Shown here piece after piece: positions 8,762 to 15,236 of a stretch of 18,594 nucleotides of DNA. Below the pieces are notes generated by a model, which made no database searches, was not told where the DNA came from, and saw only the letters and a list, made by a program, of their open reading frames with translations. The translations under genes and the position numbers were made by a program. Each line of letters starts with the position of its first letter. The stretch's first letter is position 1. Location of the stretch: positions 1 to 18,594 of the forward strand of contig JACCUS010000354.1 in NCBI GenBank assembly GCA_013811715.1, given 5' to 3'. Origin of the DNA: Nocardioidaceae bacterium. Its GTDB lineage: Bacteria; Actinomycetota; Actinomycetes; Propionibacteriales; Nocardioidaceae.

Positions 8762-9508
8762 TCAGCGCCGGCTGCGGAGTCCCGTCTTCACCAACGCAGC
8801 GTGCAGGCGCACCGAGAGTGCGCCGAGCTCGGCCACCATCTCCACCGCTTTGGCTTGTGCCCGCTCGTCGCGCTGACGGGCCAGCGGGCTGACGACCTGC
8901 TCGATCAGGCCGACCTCTCGGTCTGCTGCCGCCTTGAACGCGCGAATGTGGCGAGGCTCGAGGCCGAACGACGCCATCTCGGCCACGGTGGACGCCACCA
9001 CCAGTGCGTCCGCGTCGAAGTACTCGGTGCCGGGCCGGAACTTGACCAGCCCGAAACCGATGAGCTGGGAGAGCTGGTCCTCGGTCAGACCCGAGTTGGA
9101 GATCAGCTCTGGCCGAGACATCCGCAGGTCCGAAGCAGGGGAAGCGGCGAACTCGGCTGCATCGGGCACATCCGCAACGGCGCGAATGGCGCGGGGCGCC
9201 CGCGGCGCCTCGCCGGCAGCGGCCGGCGGTTCGAGGCCACGCTCCATAGCATCGAGGTGTTCGCGGATCACCTTCAGCGGGTAGTAGTGGTCCCGCTGCT
9301 GGGACAAGATGTAGCGCAGCCGATCCAGGTCGGCGTAGGAGAACTTGCGGTAGCCCGACGACGTGCGCTCAGGCTCGATCAGACCAGCCGCCTCCAAGAA
9401 CCTGATCTTGGAGATGCTGGCATCGGGAAAGTCTGCCCGCAGCTGGCTGAGCACCTCCCCGATGCTCATCCGGCCGCGTCTGTTGCCCGCAGGTGCGGCT
9501 GCGGTCAC
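8762..9508 (-). CDS. ftsR: MerR-family regulator FtsR (Rv1828-type)
   Basis: 248-aa MerR-type regulator. The N-terminal winged helix (about residues 14-80) shows MSIGEVLSQLRADFPDASISKIRFLEAAGLI and RTSSGYRKFSYADLDRLRYIL. After a variable Ala/Pro-rich linker (about 93-125), a second conserved region follows (DQLSQLIGFGLVKFRPGTEYFDADALVVA, then AEMASFGLEPRHIRAFKAAADREVGLIEQ). This architecture matches the Rv1828/FtsR group. In Corynebacterium glutamicum FtsR activates ftsZ; that role is taken from the family and not shown here. The GTG at 9508 overlaps the stop of garA by 4 bases (GTGA), so the two are probably translationally coupled. Confidence 0.92.
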   Translation of the reverse strand: MTAAAPAGNRRGRMSIGEVLSQLRADFPDASISKIRFLEAAGLIEPERTSSGYRKFSYADLDRLRYILSQQRDHYYPLKVIREHLDAMERGLEPPAAAGEAPRAPRAIRAVADVPDAAEFAASPASDLRMSRPELISNSGLTEDQLSQLIGFGLVKFRPGTEYFDADALVVASTVAEMASFGLEPRHIRAFKAAADREVGLIEQVVSPLARQRDERAQAKAVEMVAELGALSVRLHAALVKTGLRSRR

Positions 9509-10014
9509 GCGCCACTGCCTTGTGAGCTGCTGAAGTAGACCAGCCGGTACTTGCCGATCTGCACCTCGTCGCCACCCGAAAGCAGCACCTCCTCGATGCG
9601 ATCCCGGTTGACATAGGTGCCGTTCAGGCTGCCGACATCGGCGACCTGATAACCATCCGACGTACGACGAAAGACGGCGTGCCGCCGGCTCACCGTCACG
9701 TCGTCGAGGAAGATCTCGCTGTCAGGGTGACGACCCGCCGACACCTCGTCGCTGTCGAGCAGGAACCGGCTACCGGCACTGGGTCCGTGCTGGACGACGA
9801 GCAGCGCACTGCCCTGCGGGAGCGCCTCGACGGCAGCCTCCTCGGCCGGTGAGAGGCGGCTATCCGCCTCGGCCTCGCCTCGGTCCGGTGCACCGAAGTT
9901 CAACGTCGTCGTCGACTCGGCTGGCTTGTCCCCGGCGACGAGGCGATGCCCGCACTGCGCACAAAAGCGGGAACTCTCCGGGTTCTGGTGGCCGCATTCG
10001 GTGCAGAACGGCAT
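9505..10014 (-). CDS. garA: GarA/OdhI-type FHA regulator with N-terminal zinc ribbon
   Basis: 169-aa forkhead-associated protein. In mycobacteria and corynebacteria GarA/OdhI, when unphosphorylated, inhibits 2-oxoglutarate dehydrogenase and glutamate dehydrogenase and, in mycobacteria, stimulates glutamate synthase. Phosphorylation by PknB/PknG at an N-terminal Thr pair makes the FHA domain bind its own tail and switches it off. Here residues 4-21 form a zinc ribbon (C4-x2-C7, C18-x2-C21) absent from M. tuberculosis GarA. ESTTTLNF (33-40, candidate phospho-sites T35-T37) stands where the kinase motif is expected. The FHA domain (about 68-160) has the expected R95, S109-RRH-112 and S129-LNGT. 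An AGGAGG 5 bases upstream supports the ATG at 10014. It lies between gcvH and ftsR as in Rv1826-Rv1828. Confidence 0.94.
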   Translation of the reverse strand: MPFCTECGHQNPESSRFCAQCGHRLVAGDKPAESTTTLNFGAPDRGEAEADSRLSPAEEAAVEALPQGSALLVVQHGPSAGSRFLLDSDEVSAGRHPDSEIFLDDVTVSRRHAVFRRTSDGYQVADVGSLNGTYVNRDRIEEVLLSGGDEVQIGKYRLVYFSSSQGSGA

Positions 10015-10075
10015 GGCTGCCTCCTCGCGCGGTCCGGACGCGCTCGTGGGTGGACGATTGGGGGCTGTCGGCCCC

Positions 10076-10459
10076 TTAGTTGGAGGTTATCGTGGTGCCG
10101 TACTCATGTGCAGTCAATAGCCGGTCAGCCTGGGACGGCTCCGACGGCCTGATCTCGACGATCCAGCCGGCGCCGTACGGGTCGCTGTTGCACAGCTCGG
10201 GGTTGCTGTCGAGGGCGTCGTTCCGCGCTGACACGGTGCCGGAGACCGGGGCGAAGAGGTCGCTCACGCTCTTGGTCGACTCCAGCTCACCCATCGCCGA
10301 GCCGGCCTCGACGTCTTGACCCACCTCCGGCAGGTTCACGTAGACGATGTCGCCTAGTGCGTCTTGGGCGAAGTCGGTGATCCCGATCCGGACGGCGTCG
10401 TCCCCGACCTCCTTCACCCACTCATGCTCTGCGGTGTACTTCAGGTCCTGGGGATTCAC
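10076..10459 (-). CDS. gcvH: Glycine cleavage system H protein
   Basis: 127-aa lipoyl carrier of the glycine cleavage system, which shuttles the aminomethyl group between GcvP, GcvT and the L protein. The single lipoyl domain shows KYTAEHEWV, GITDFAQDALGDIVYVNLP and the lipoylation site GELESTKSVSDLFAPVSG with K63. The C-terminal NSDPYGAGWIVEI is typical, as is the length. The GTG start has an AAGGAG 5 bases upstream (10465-10470). No gcvT or gcvP is present in the window; in actinomycetes gcvH commonly sits alone in this cluster. A short 5-bp hairpin (GGGGC/GCCCC) follows the stop at once and could attenuate transcription into garA. Confidence 0.97.
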   Translation of the reverse strand: MNPQDLKYTAEHEWVKEVGDDAVRIGITDFAQDALGDIVYVNLPEVGQDVEAGSAMGELESTKSVSDLFAPVSGTVSARNDALDSNPELCNSDPYGAGWIVEIRPSEPSQADRLLTAHEYGTTITSN

Positions 10460-10477
10460 ATGGACTCCTTCATCTCG

Positions 10478-11221
10478 TCAGCCGCCGGTCGGCTGAGCGT
10501 ACTCAGGCCGTTCGATGGTGTGCAACGAGCGCACGTCGACGCGGTCCGCCTCGGTGACCTGAACGGTCCCACCGAGTCGGGTGACCTCGTCGGTCAACCC
10601 TCCCGGGAACACAACGGCCTCGCTCAAGGTGTGCGATGAGCCGATGACGTCGATGATGTACGGCGCCCGGACCTCGACGCCGTCGACGACCAAGACGTCG
10701 TTGTCGTCTGTGAAGGAGGTCGAGGCCACGATGCGCACCCTGTCGTTGACCTCGATCGCCTCAGCGCCCGCGTCACGGAGCTCCTCTACTCCGTTCAGAA
10801 TAGTCGTCGAGGTGATGGCGGCGCTCGGGTCGGCGATCTCGATGGTGACGCCGGGTCCCACCGCGGGCAGCGTTCCGGTCAAGATGCCGAGCACCGTCAG
10901 CTGGGTGCGGCTCTCGTCTATCGCGGCCTGGCGCCGCTGCGAGCTCGACAACAGCTCGGTCCGCGCCCGCTCGAGCTCATCGATCTGGCTCTCGGCGCGG
11001 TCGGCCGCTCCGGACAACGACCCCAGCAGCTCGATCAGCTCCTCTCGGCGCCGACCGCCGTAGTCGGTGTCCTCGTGGATGAACCGGATCTGGACCGCGC
11101 CGGCGAAGCCGAGCAGCGCCAACAGCGCGGCCGCCACGAACTGGCCTCGGCCGGGCCGACCGGTGAGGCCGTCCCGGAGCCGGCTTCCGCGGTCGGTTGG
11201 AGGTGGGATGTCGTCGGTCAT
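10478..11221 (-). CDS. DUF881 membrane-anchored protein (Rv1825-type)
   Basis: 247-aa DUF881 protein. Residues 1-25 are a charged, probably cytoplasmic tail, followed by one membrane helix (about 27-46) and a coiled-coil-prone stretch (about 56-106) rich in Glu/Arg. The DUF881 domain (about 107-240) has the typical GTLPAVGPGVTIEIAD, ILNGVEELRDAGAEAIEVN and APYIIDVIG. B. subtilis relatives YlxW/YlxX lie beside sbp and ftsA, which hints at a division or envelope role; biochemical function is unknown. The frame is open further upstream (to 11317), but the ATG at 11221, 4 bases after the sbp stop, gives the correct N-terminus, because the upstream part is a shadow of sbp. It lacks an obvious Shine-Dalgarno site and is probably coupled to sbp translation. 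Confidence 0.9.
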   Translation of the reverse strand: MTDDIPPPTDRGSRLRDGLTGRPGRGQFVAAALLALLGFAGAVQIRFIHEDTDYGGRRREELIELLGSLSGAADRAESQIDELERARTELLSSSQRRQAAIDESRTQLTVLGILTGTLPAVGPGVTIEIADPSAAITSTTILNGVEELRDAGAEAIEVNDRVRIVASTSFTDDNDVLVVDGVEVRAPYIIDVIGSSHTLSEAVVFPGGLTDEVTRLGGTVQVTEADRVDVRSLHTIERPEYAQPTGG

Positions 11222-11225
11222 CAGT

Positions 11226-11558
11226 TCACGCGTGGAAGAGGTGTCGCCGGATTGCGGCGACGTTGGAGAAGATTCGGATGCCCAGCACCACGATAACGCC
11301 GGTCGAGAGCTGACCACCGACGCCGAGCTGGTCGCCGAGATACACGATGACGGCGGCGATCAAGACGTTGGACACGAACGACACGACGAAAACCTTGTCG
11401 TCGAAAATGCCGTCGAAGAAGGCTCGCAGACCCCCGAAAACGGCGTCGAGTGCGGCCACGACCGCGATCGGCAGGTAGGGCTGCAGGCTGGTCGGCACGG
11501 TGGGCTCGAGGAACAGGCCGGCGAGCACCCCGAGGAGCAGTCCCACTACCGCGATCAC
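11226..11558 (-). CDS. sbp: Small basic protein Sbp (DUF1290)
   Basis: 110-aa hydrophobic membrane protein of the DUF1290/small basic protein family. Predicted helices lie near 2-18, 26-48, 55-77 and 84-100, with a basic C-terminus (RRHLFHA). Characteristic segments are LQPYLPIAVVAALDAVFGGLRA and DKVFVVSFVSNVLIAA. The B. subtilis sbp gene lies directly upstream of ftsA-ftsZ; function is unknown. The GTG start at 11558 overlaps the preceding DUF881 stop by 4 bases (GTGA), with a GGGGGAG just upstream. It is flanked on both sides by DUF881 genes, as in Rv1823-Rv1825. Confidence 0.93.
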   Translation of the reverse strand: MIAVVGLLLGVLAGLFLEPTVPTSLQPYLPIAVVAALDAVFGGLRAFFDGIFDDKVFVVSFVSNVLIAAVIVYLGDQLGVGGQLSTGVIVVLGIRIFSNVAAIRRHLFHA

Positions 11559-12400
11559 TGACTCCCCCGCTCCGCGTAGCCAAGAACCTCATGAGGGTCC
11601 GCGGGCACGGTCATGTTCTGCTCCGCCACCATGTCGAAGGTGACACCGAAGTTGTCCCTGAGCCCCAGCCACAGCTGCCCACCCGATGTCTGGAGGAACC
11701 GGGCCGCGAGGCTGTTCGGATCGCCCACCGCCTCGATCAGGTACGGCGGCGTCAGCGAGCGGTAGTCGACGGTGATCGCCTGTCCGGCGAACCTGATGGC
11801 GGTCAGCGTGGTCAGCCGGTGCCCGTCGATCGCGATGGCTTCCGCTCCGGCCATCCACAAGCCGTTGACCAGGCCCTGGAGGTCACTGTCGGTGATGACG
11901 CCCTCGGTGCTTCCGGAGGCGCCTGCCGCGTCGTCGACAGTGATGGCCATGCCGGGCCCGGTGACGGCGACCGTGCCTGCCGCCACTCCGAGCATCTGCA
12001 GCCGGTCGCGGAGCTGGTTGTCGCTCGTGATCTGCTGGGTCAGCCCCCGTTGCAGCCCGGCGACCTGGGTCCGGACGGTGGTCAGGTCGTCGTACATGTC
12101 GTCGACCCGAGCTTCTCGGTGCCGAATCTCCTCGATCAGCTCGGCGCGCTCCGCTGCCGCCAACGGCTGGTTCTGCTCCGTCGTCAGTGCCGAGACGCCC
12201 AGCAGCAGGCCGAACACGGCCAACACCGCCACCACGGCGACACCTCCGGTGGACCGCGACTTTGCGCTCGGCTCCTGCCGCTTGCGCGCCGCGGCGACGG
12301 CGTAGTCCTCGTCCAGGGTGTTGGTCATCACCTGAGCGAGCAGCCCGACAGCTCGACGTGCCGGCGGGTCTGGGGGCCTCGGGATGCTGGACCCGCTCAC
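11555..12400 (-). CDS. DUF881 membrane-anchored protein (Rv1823-type)
   Basis: 281-aa DUF881 protein, paralogous to the one at 10478-11221. The N-terminal VGLLAQVMTNTLDEDY motif (18-33) is typical of the family, followed by a membrane helix (about 53-73), a coiled-coil-prone region (81-137) and the DUF881 domain (about 138-277: AVTGPGMAITVDDA, LQGLVNGLWMAGAEAIAIDG, TPPYLIEAVG, FGVTFDM). The start GTG at 12400 overlaps the pgsA stop by 4 bases (GTGA) and keeps the conserved N-terminal motif. The much longer open frame reaching 13021 is a shadow of pgsA. The paired DUF881 proteins with Sbp plausibly form a membrane complex; this is inference. Confidence 0.9.
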   Translation of the reverse strand: MSGSSIPRPPDPPARRAVGLLAQVMTNTLDEDYAVAAARKRQEPSAKSRSTGGVAVVAVLAVFGLLLGVSALTTEQNQPLAAAERAELIEEIRHREARVDDMYDDLTTVRTQVAGLQRGLTQQITSDNQLRDRLQMLGVAAGTVAVTGPGMAITVDDAAGASGSTEGVITDSDLQGLVNGLWMAGAEAIAIDGHRLTTLTAIRFAGQAITVDYRSLTPPYLIEAVGDPNSLAARFLQTSGGQLWLGLRDNFGVTFDMVAEQNMTVPADPHEVLGYAERGSQ

Positions 12401-12999
12401 GACGTCTCTTCGACCCGCTGCGGGGGCATTCTCATCAACTGGACCACCTGGTAGGCGTACAAGAGGCCGCCCCACCAGTAGAGTCCGGTTCCCCAGATGG
12501 CGAAGGCCCACCCGAACACGTCCGCGAGGGTCTGCAGGGATCCGGTCCCGTCGCCGAGCAGGAGCAGCGGGAAGGCGTACAGCAGGTTCGCGGTCGCGGC
12601 CTTCCCCAAGAAGTGCACCGGCAGCGCACTGAAGCCCCGGGTGCGCAAGAACGGCACCAAGGTGAACAAGAAGACATCCCGCAGCGGCAAGATCAGCGCC
12701 AGCCACCAGGGGATGATGTCGCGCAGCGCCAGCCCGAGGACGACGGCGAGGATGTACAGCCGATCCGCCACCGGGTCGAGGACCTCCCCGACCTTGGAGG
12801 TCTGGTTCAGCGTGCGCGCCAGCTTGCCGTCGGCCCAGTCGGTGATGCCGGAGACCATCAAGACGAGGATCGCCCAGCCGTCCGATTCGGGCACCAGCAC
12901 GAGCCACAAGAACAGCGGCACCCCGCAGAGCCGGGCGATGCTCAATGCGTTGGGCCACGTGAGGATGCGGTCGGTGACCTCGATGGGTTCGTCGGCCAC
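12397..12999 (-). CDS. pgsA: CDP-alcohol phosphatidyltransferase (PgsA-like)
   Basis: 200-aa integral membrane enzyme that transfers a phosphatidyl group from CDP-diacylglycerol to an alcohol. The complete family signature D-x2-DG-x2-AR-x8-G-x3-D-x3-D is present at about residues 54-79 (DWADGKLAR ... GEVLDPVAD). Helices lie on both sides (about 20-50, 80-115, 130-190). Position as first gene of the Rv1822-like cluster suggests a PgsA2-type protein. Phosphatidylglycerophosphate synthase and eukaryote-type cardiolipin synthase cannot be told apart from the sequence alone. The GTG start has a GGAGGG about 4 bases upstream. It is probably the first gene of the operon through sbp and DUF881. Confidence 0.9.
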   Translation of the reverse strand: MADEPIEVTDRILTWPNALSIARLCGVPLFLWLVLVPESDGWAILVLMVSGITDWADGKLARTLNQTSKVGEVLDPVADRLYILAVVLGLALRDIIPWWLALILPLRDVFLFTLVPFLRTRGFSALPVHFLGKAATANLLYAFPLLLLGDGTGSLQTLADVFGWAFAIWGTGLYWWGGLLYAYQVVQLMRMPPQRVEETS

Positions 13000-13017
13000 G
13001 CAACCCTCCGTTCGCGA

Positions 13018-13079
13018 TCACTGTGCAGGCTTCGCGGTGAGCCCCCGCGCCACAGTGAAACCTTAGTACGCCGCGAAGC
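13018..13079 (-). promoter_or_regulatory. Interleaved inverted repeats upstream of pgsA
   Basis: In the 88-base gap between hmgA and pgsA two perfect inverted repeats interlock. TCACTGTG (13018-13025) pairs with CACAGTGA (13051-13058), and GCTTCGCGG (13029-13037) pairs with CCGCGAAGC (13071-13079). In RNA they would form alternative hairpins or a pseudoknot. They may end hmgA transcription, control pgsA, or be chance in GC-rich DNA. No clear -10/-35 pair was recognised in the gap. Confidence 0.4.
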
Positions 13080-13087
13080 GGCCGCGG

Positions 13088-14329
13088 TCAGCCGCTCGCG
13101 TCCGGCGCCGCGCCGGTGTTCTGCGCCCACGACCAGGCGTAGGCGCCGTCGTCCGCGGCCCGCCCGCCCTCTCCGACCTCGAGCGGCCGGAACGTATCCA
13201 CCATGACGGCGAGCTCGTCGAAGTACTCGACCCCGATCGACTTCTCGTAGGCGCCGGTCTGCGGGCCGTGCGCGTGCCCCCCCGGGTGCACCGTGACGGA
13301 TCCCTTCCCGATGCCAGAGCCCTTGCGCGCCTCATAGTCGCCGTCGACGTAGAACATGATCTCGTCGCTGTCGACGTTGGAGTGGTAGTACGGCACCGGG
13401 ATCGACAGCGGGTGGTAGTCGACCTTGCGCGGCACGAAGTTGCACACGACGAAGCTCTGGCCCTCGAAGACCTGATGCACCGGCGGTGGCTGGTGCACCC
13501 GACCGGTAATCGGCTCGAAGTCGGCCACGTTGAAGGCATAGGGGTACAGGCAGCCGTCCCAGCCGACCACGTCGAACGGGTGGAAGGGGTAGCTGTAGAC
13601 GGTGCCGGCCACACCGCTCGGCCCGTTCCCGCGATGCTTGATGTAGACCTCGCACTCGGCGGCGGGGTCGGCGCCGATCTCGTTGGCCAGCAGCGGGCCG
13701 TCGGGGCCGCGCAGGTCGCGTTCGCAGTACGGCGCGTGCTCCAGCAGCTGGCCGTACTTCGACAGATAGCGTTTGGGCGGGGCGATATGCGAGTTGGCCT
13801 CGATGCAGTAGACGCGCACAGGCTCCTCGCCCGCATCCGGGATCCATCGGTGGGTGGTGGCTCGCGGCACGATGACGTAGTCGCCCGGCCCCACGGAGAA
13901 GGTGCCGAACACGGTCTCGACCCGCGCCCTGCCCCGCTCGACGTACAGGCACTCGTCGCCGATGCCGTTCCGGTACAGCGGTGAGGGCGCGCCCGCGACC
14001 ACGTAGGAGATGCGGACGTCGCCGTTTCCGAGCACAAGGCGCCGGCCGCGGACCACGTCGATGTCACCCACGTCGTCGGGCTTGAAGAGGTCGTGCAGCC
14101 GCAGATGCATCGGCTTGAGCGGGTGGTTCGGCGCGGTCGCCAGGTCACCGGGTGTCCACATCTCGGCGCGCACGATGCGCGAGGGCAGGTTGCGGTGGTA
14201 GAGCAGCGAGGAGTCAGACGAGAACCCCTCCTCGCCCATCAGCTCCTCGAAGGCCAGCGAACCGTCGTCGAGTCGGTGCTGGGTGTGCCGTTTGGGTGGG
14301 ATGAACCCCGTCGATCTGTAGTGCGCCAT
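13088..14329 (-). CDS. hmgA: Homogentisate 1,2-dioxygenase
   Basis: 413-aa iron(II) dioxygenase that opens the ring of homogentisate to maleylacetoacetate in tyrosine/phenylalanine breakdown. Hallmarks are the N-terminal RNLPSRIVRAEMW, GDYVIVPRATTHRW of the first cupin (about 149-162), NVADFEPITGRVHQPPPVHQVFEG (about 267-290) and the iron-site region VPYYHSNVDSDEIMFYVDGDYEARKG (about 312-337) with HPGGHAHGPQ (348-357). Likely iron ligands are H316, E323 and H354 by alignment with the human enzyme. The His-to-Glu spacing is six residues rather than five, as I recall in the shorter bacterial branch. The ATG at 14329 has GGTGGAG just upstream. It diverges from the fahA operon, with which it forms one pathway. 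Confidence 0.93.
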   Translation of the reverse strand: MAHYRSTGFIPPKRHTQHRLDDGSLAFEELMGEEGFSSDSSLLYHRNLPSRIVRAEMWTPGDLATAPNHPLKPMHLRLHDLFKPDDVGDIDVVRGRRLVLGNGDVRISYVVAGAPSPLYRNGIGDECLYVERGRARVETVFGTFSVGPGDYVIVPRATTHRWIPDAGEEPVRVYCIEANSHIAPPKRYLSKYGQLLEHAPYCERDLRGPDGPLLANEIGADPAAECEVYIKHRGNGPSGVAGTVYSYPFHPFDVVGWDGCLYPYAFNVADFEPITGRVHQPPPVHQVFEGQSFVVCNFVPRKVDYHPLSIPVPYYHSNVDSDEIMFYVDGDYEARKGSGIGKGSVTVHPGGHAHGPQTGAYEKSIGVEYFDELAVMVDTFRPLEVGEGGRAADDGAYAWSWAQNTGAAPDASG

Positions 14330-14348
14330 GACTCCACCTTCCGAGCGT

Positions 14349-14363
14349 GTCCGTTATCCGGAC
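14349..14363. promoter_or_regulatory. Candidate IclR-type operator in the hmgA/fahA-operon divergent gap
   Basis: The 15-base dyad GTCCGTTATCCGGAC has perfect 5-base arms around a 5-base centre. It lies 20 bases before the hmgA start, and about 43-57 bases before the opposite operon. An IclR-family gene ends that operon, and IclR-type regulators commonly bind short dyads of this size. A partial direct repeat of its centre (CCGTTATC, then CCGTGTATC) follows. No convincing -10/-35 pair was recognised in this 76-base gap. Confidence 0.4.
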
Positions 14364-14405
14364 GACCGTGTATCTCTTTCTTCACGATTCCAGTACGGTG
14401 GCGTG

Positions 14406-15236
14406 GTGTCAACGACGAGGATGTCGCCGTTGCGGCTGCTGTTCAGCGGCCTGCTCGACGACGCCGCGATGTTCCCCCCGGGGAACGCCACCTCGGCCGC
14501 CGCCCTCGACGCGCACCTAGCGCATCGAGCCTCCTGGTACGCCGACCTCGTCGGCCCGCTGTTGGTCCACTGCGACCGGTGGCCCGAGTTTGTCGCCGCT
14601 CATGCCCACGCCGGCGCCCCCGACGTCGAGGTTGGCCTGATCGGGTCGGCAGAGCTCCCCTCGGACGTGCCCGCCGACGTCAGGGTGATCGGCTCCGAGA
14701 CCGTGGTGCGTCAGCTGCCACTGCCGGCGGGAGGCACCGGCCGTGTGCTCGCCTGCGAGGTGTCGGCAGACCCGGCCGGCTTCGAGGCGTTCGCAGAGAT
14801 CGCCAGGAGTCGTGCGCGCGGTGAGGCCGTCATCGGGAAGTACCGGACCGGTGGTACGACGCCCGAAGCCTTCCCGAGCATTGACCAGTTGGTCGCGGTG
14901 GTCATGGCCGCCGCCGCAGCCGAGGCCCCGATGAAGTTCACCGCCGGGTTGCACCATGCCGCGCGGTTCACCGCTGCGGACACGGGGTTCGAGCACCATG
15001 GGTTCCTCAACCTGTTGGTTGCCGTCGAGGCGGCGCGACGCGGGGCGGCCGAGCCGACGTTGGCAGCCCTGCTGGGCGAGCGGGACGCCGGACGGCTGGC
15101 GGCGACGGTCACGTCTTGGACCGAGGACCAGTTCAGCGGCGTGCGATCGGCGTTCGTGTCCTTCGGCTGCTGCGGTGTCCAGGACCCGGTGAACGACCTG
15201 GTGGCCCTCCAGCTCATCGACAAGGAGGACGTGTGA
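14406..15236 (+). CDS. Unrecognised protein in homogentisate operon, candidate maleylacetoacetate-processing enzyme
   Basis: About 276 aa; no family recognised. It begins with LLFSGLLDDAAMFPPGN and shows alternating strand-like and helical stretches (EVGLIGS, VRVIGSET, RVLACEVS, AVIGKYRTGG, MKFTAGLHH, AFVSFGCCGVQDP), with charged residues at strand ends (E118, K145, K177, H183/H184). This is compatible with an alpha/beta barrel; the fold is inference. C255-C256 form a vicinal pair in FGCCG. No signal peptide or membrane segment is seen. The stop overlaps fahA by 4 bases with an AAGGAGG inside its 3' end, so the two are coupled. Start choice is uncertain: GTG 14406 has GGTGG 4 bases upstream; GTG 14403 and ATG 14421 are alternatives. 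It does not resemble glutathione-S-transferase-type or DinB-type isomerases. Position between hmgA and fahA suggests the isomerase step, which is inference. Confidence 0.8.
   Translation: MSTTRMSPLRLLFSGLLDDAAMFPPGNATSAAALDAHLAHRASWYADLVGPLLVHCDRWPEFVAAHAHAGAPDVEVGLIGSAELPSDVPADVRVIGSETVVRQLPLPAGGTGRVLACEVSADPAGFEAFAEIARSRARGEAVIGKYRTGGTTPEAFPSIDQLVAVVMAAAAAEAPMKFTAGLHHAARFTAADTGFEHHGFLNLLVAVEAARRGAAEPTLAALLGERDAGRLAATVTSWTEDQFSGVRSAFVSFGCCGVQDPVNDLVALQLIDKEDV

Noticed and set aside
10053..10075. Hairpin after gcvH (GGGGC/GCCCC) as an operon terminator
   Set aside because: Only five pairs and no T tract, and garA follows after 61 bases with a good ribosome binding site. At most a weak attenuator.
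12401..13021. N-terminal extension of the first DUF881 frame
   Set aside because: This part is an out-of-frame shadow of pgsA. The GTGA overlap and the conserved DUF881 N-terminal motif place the start at 12400.
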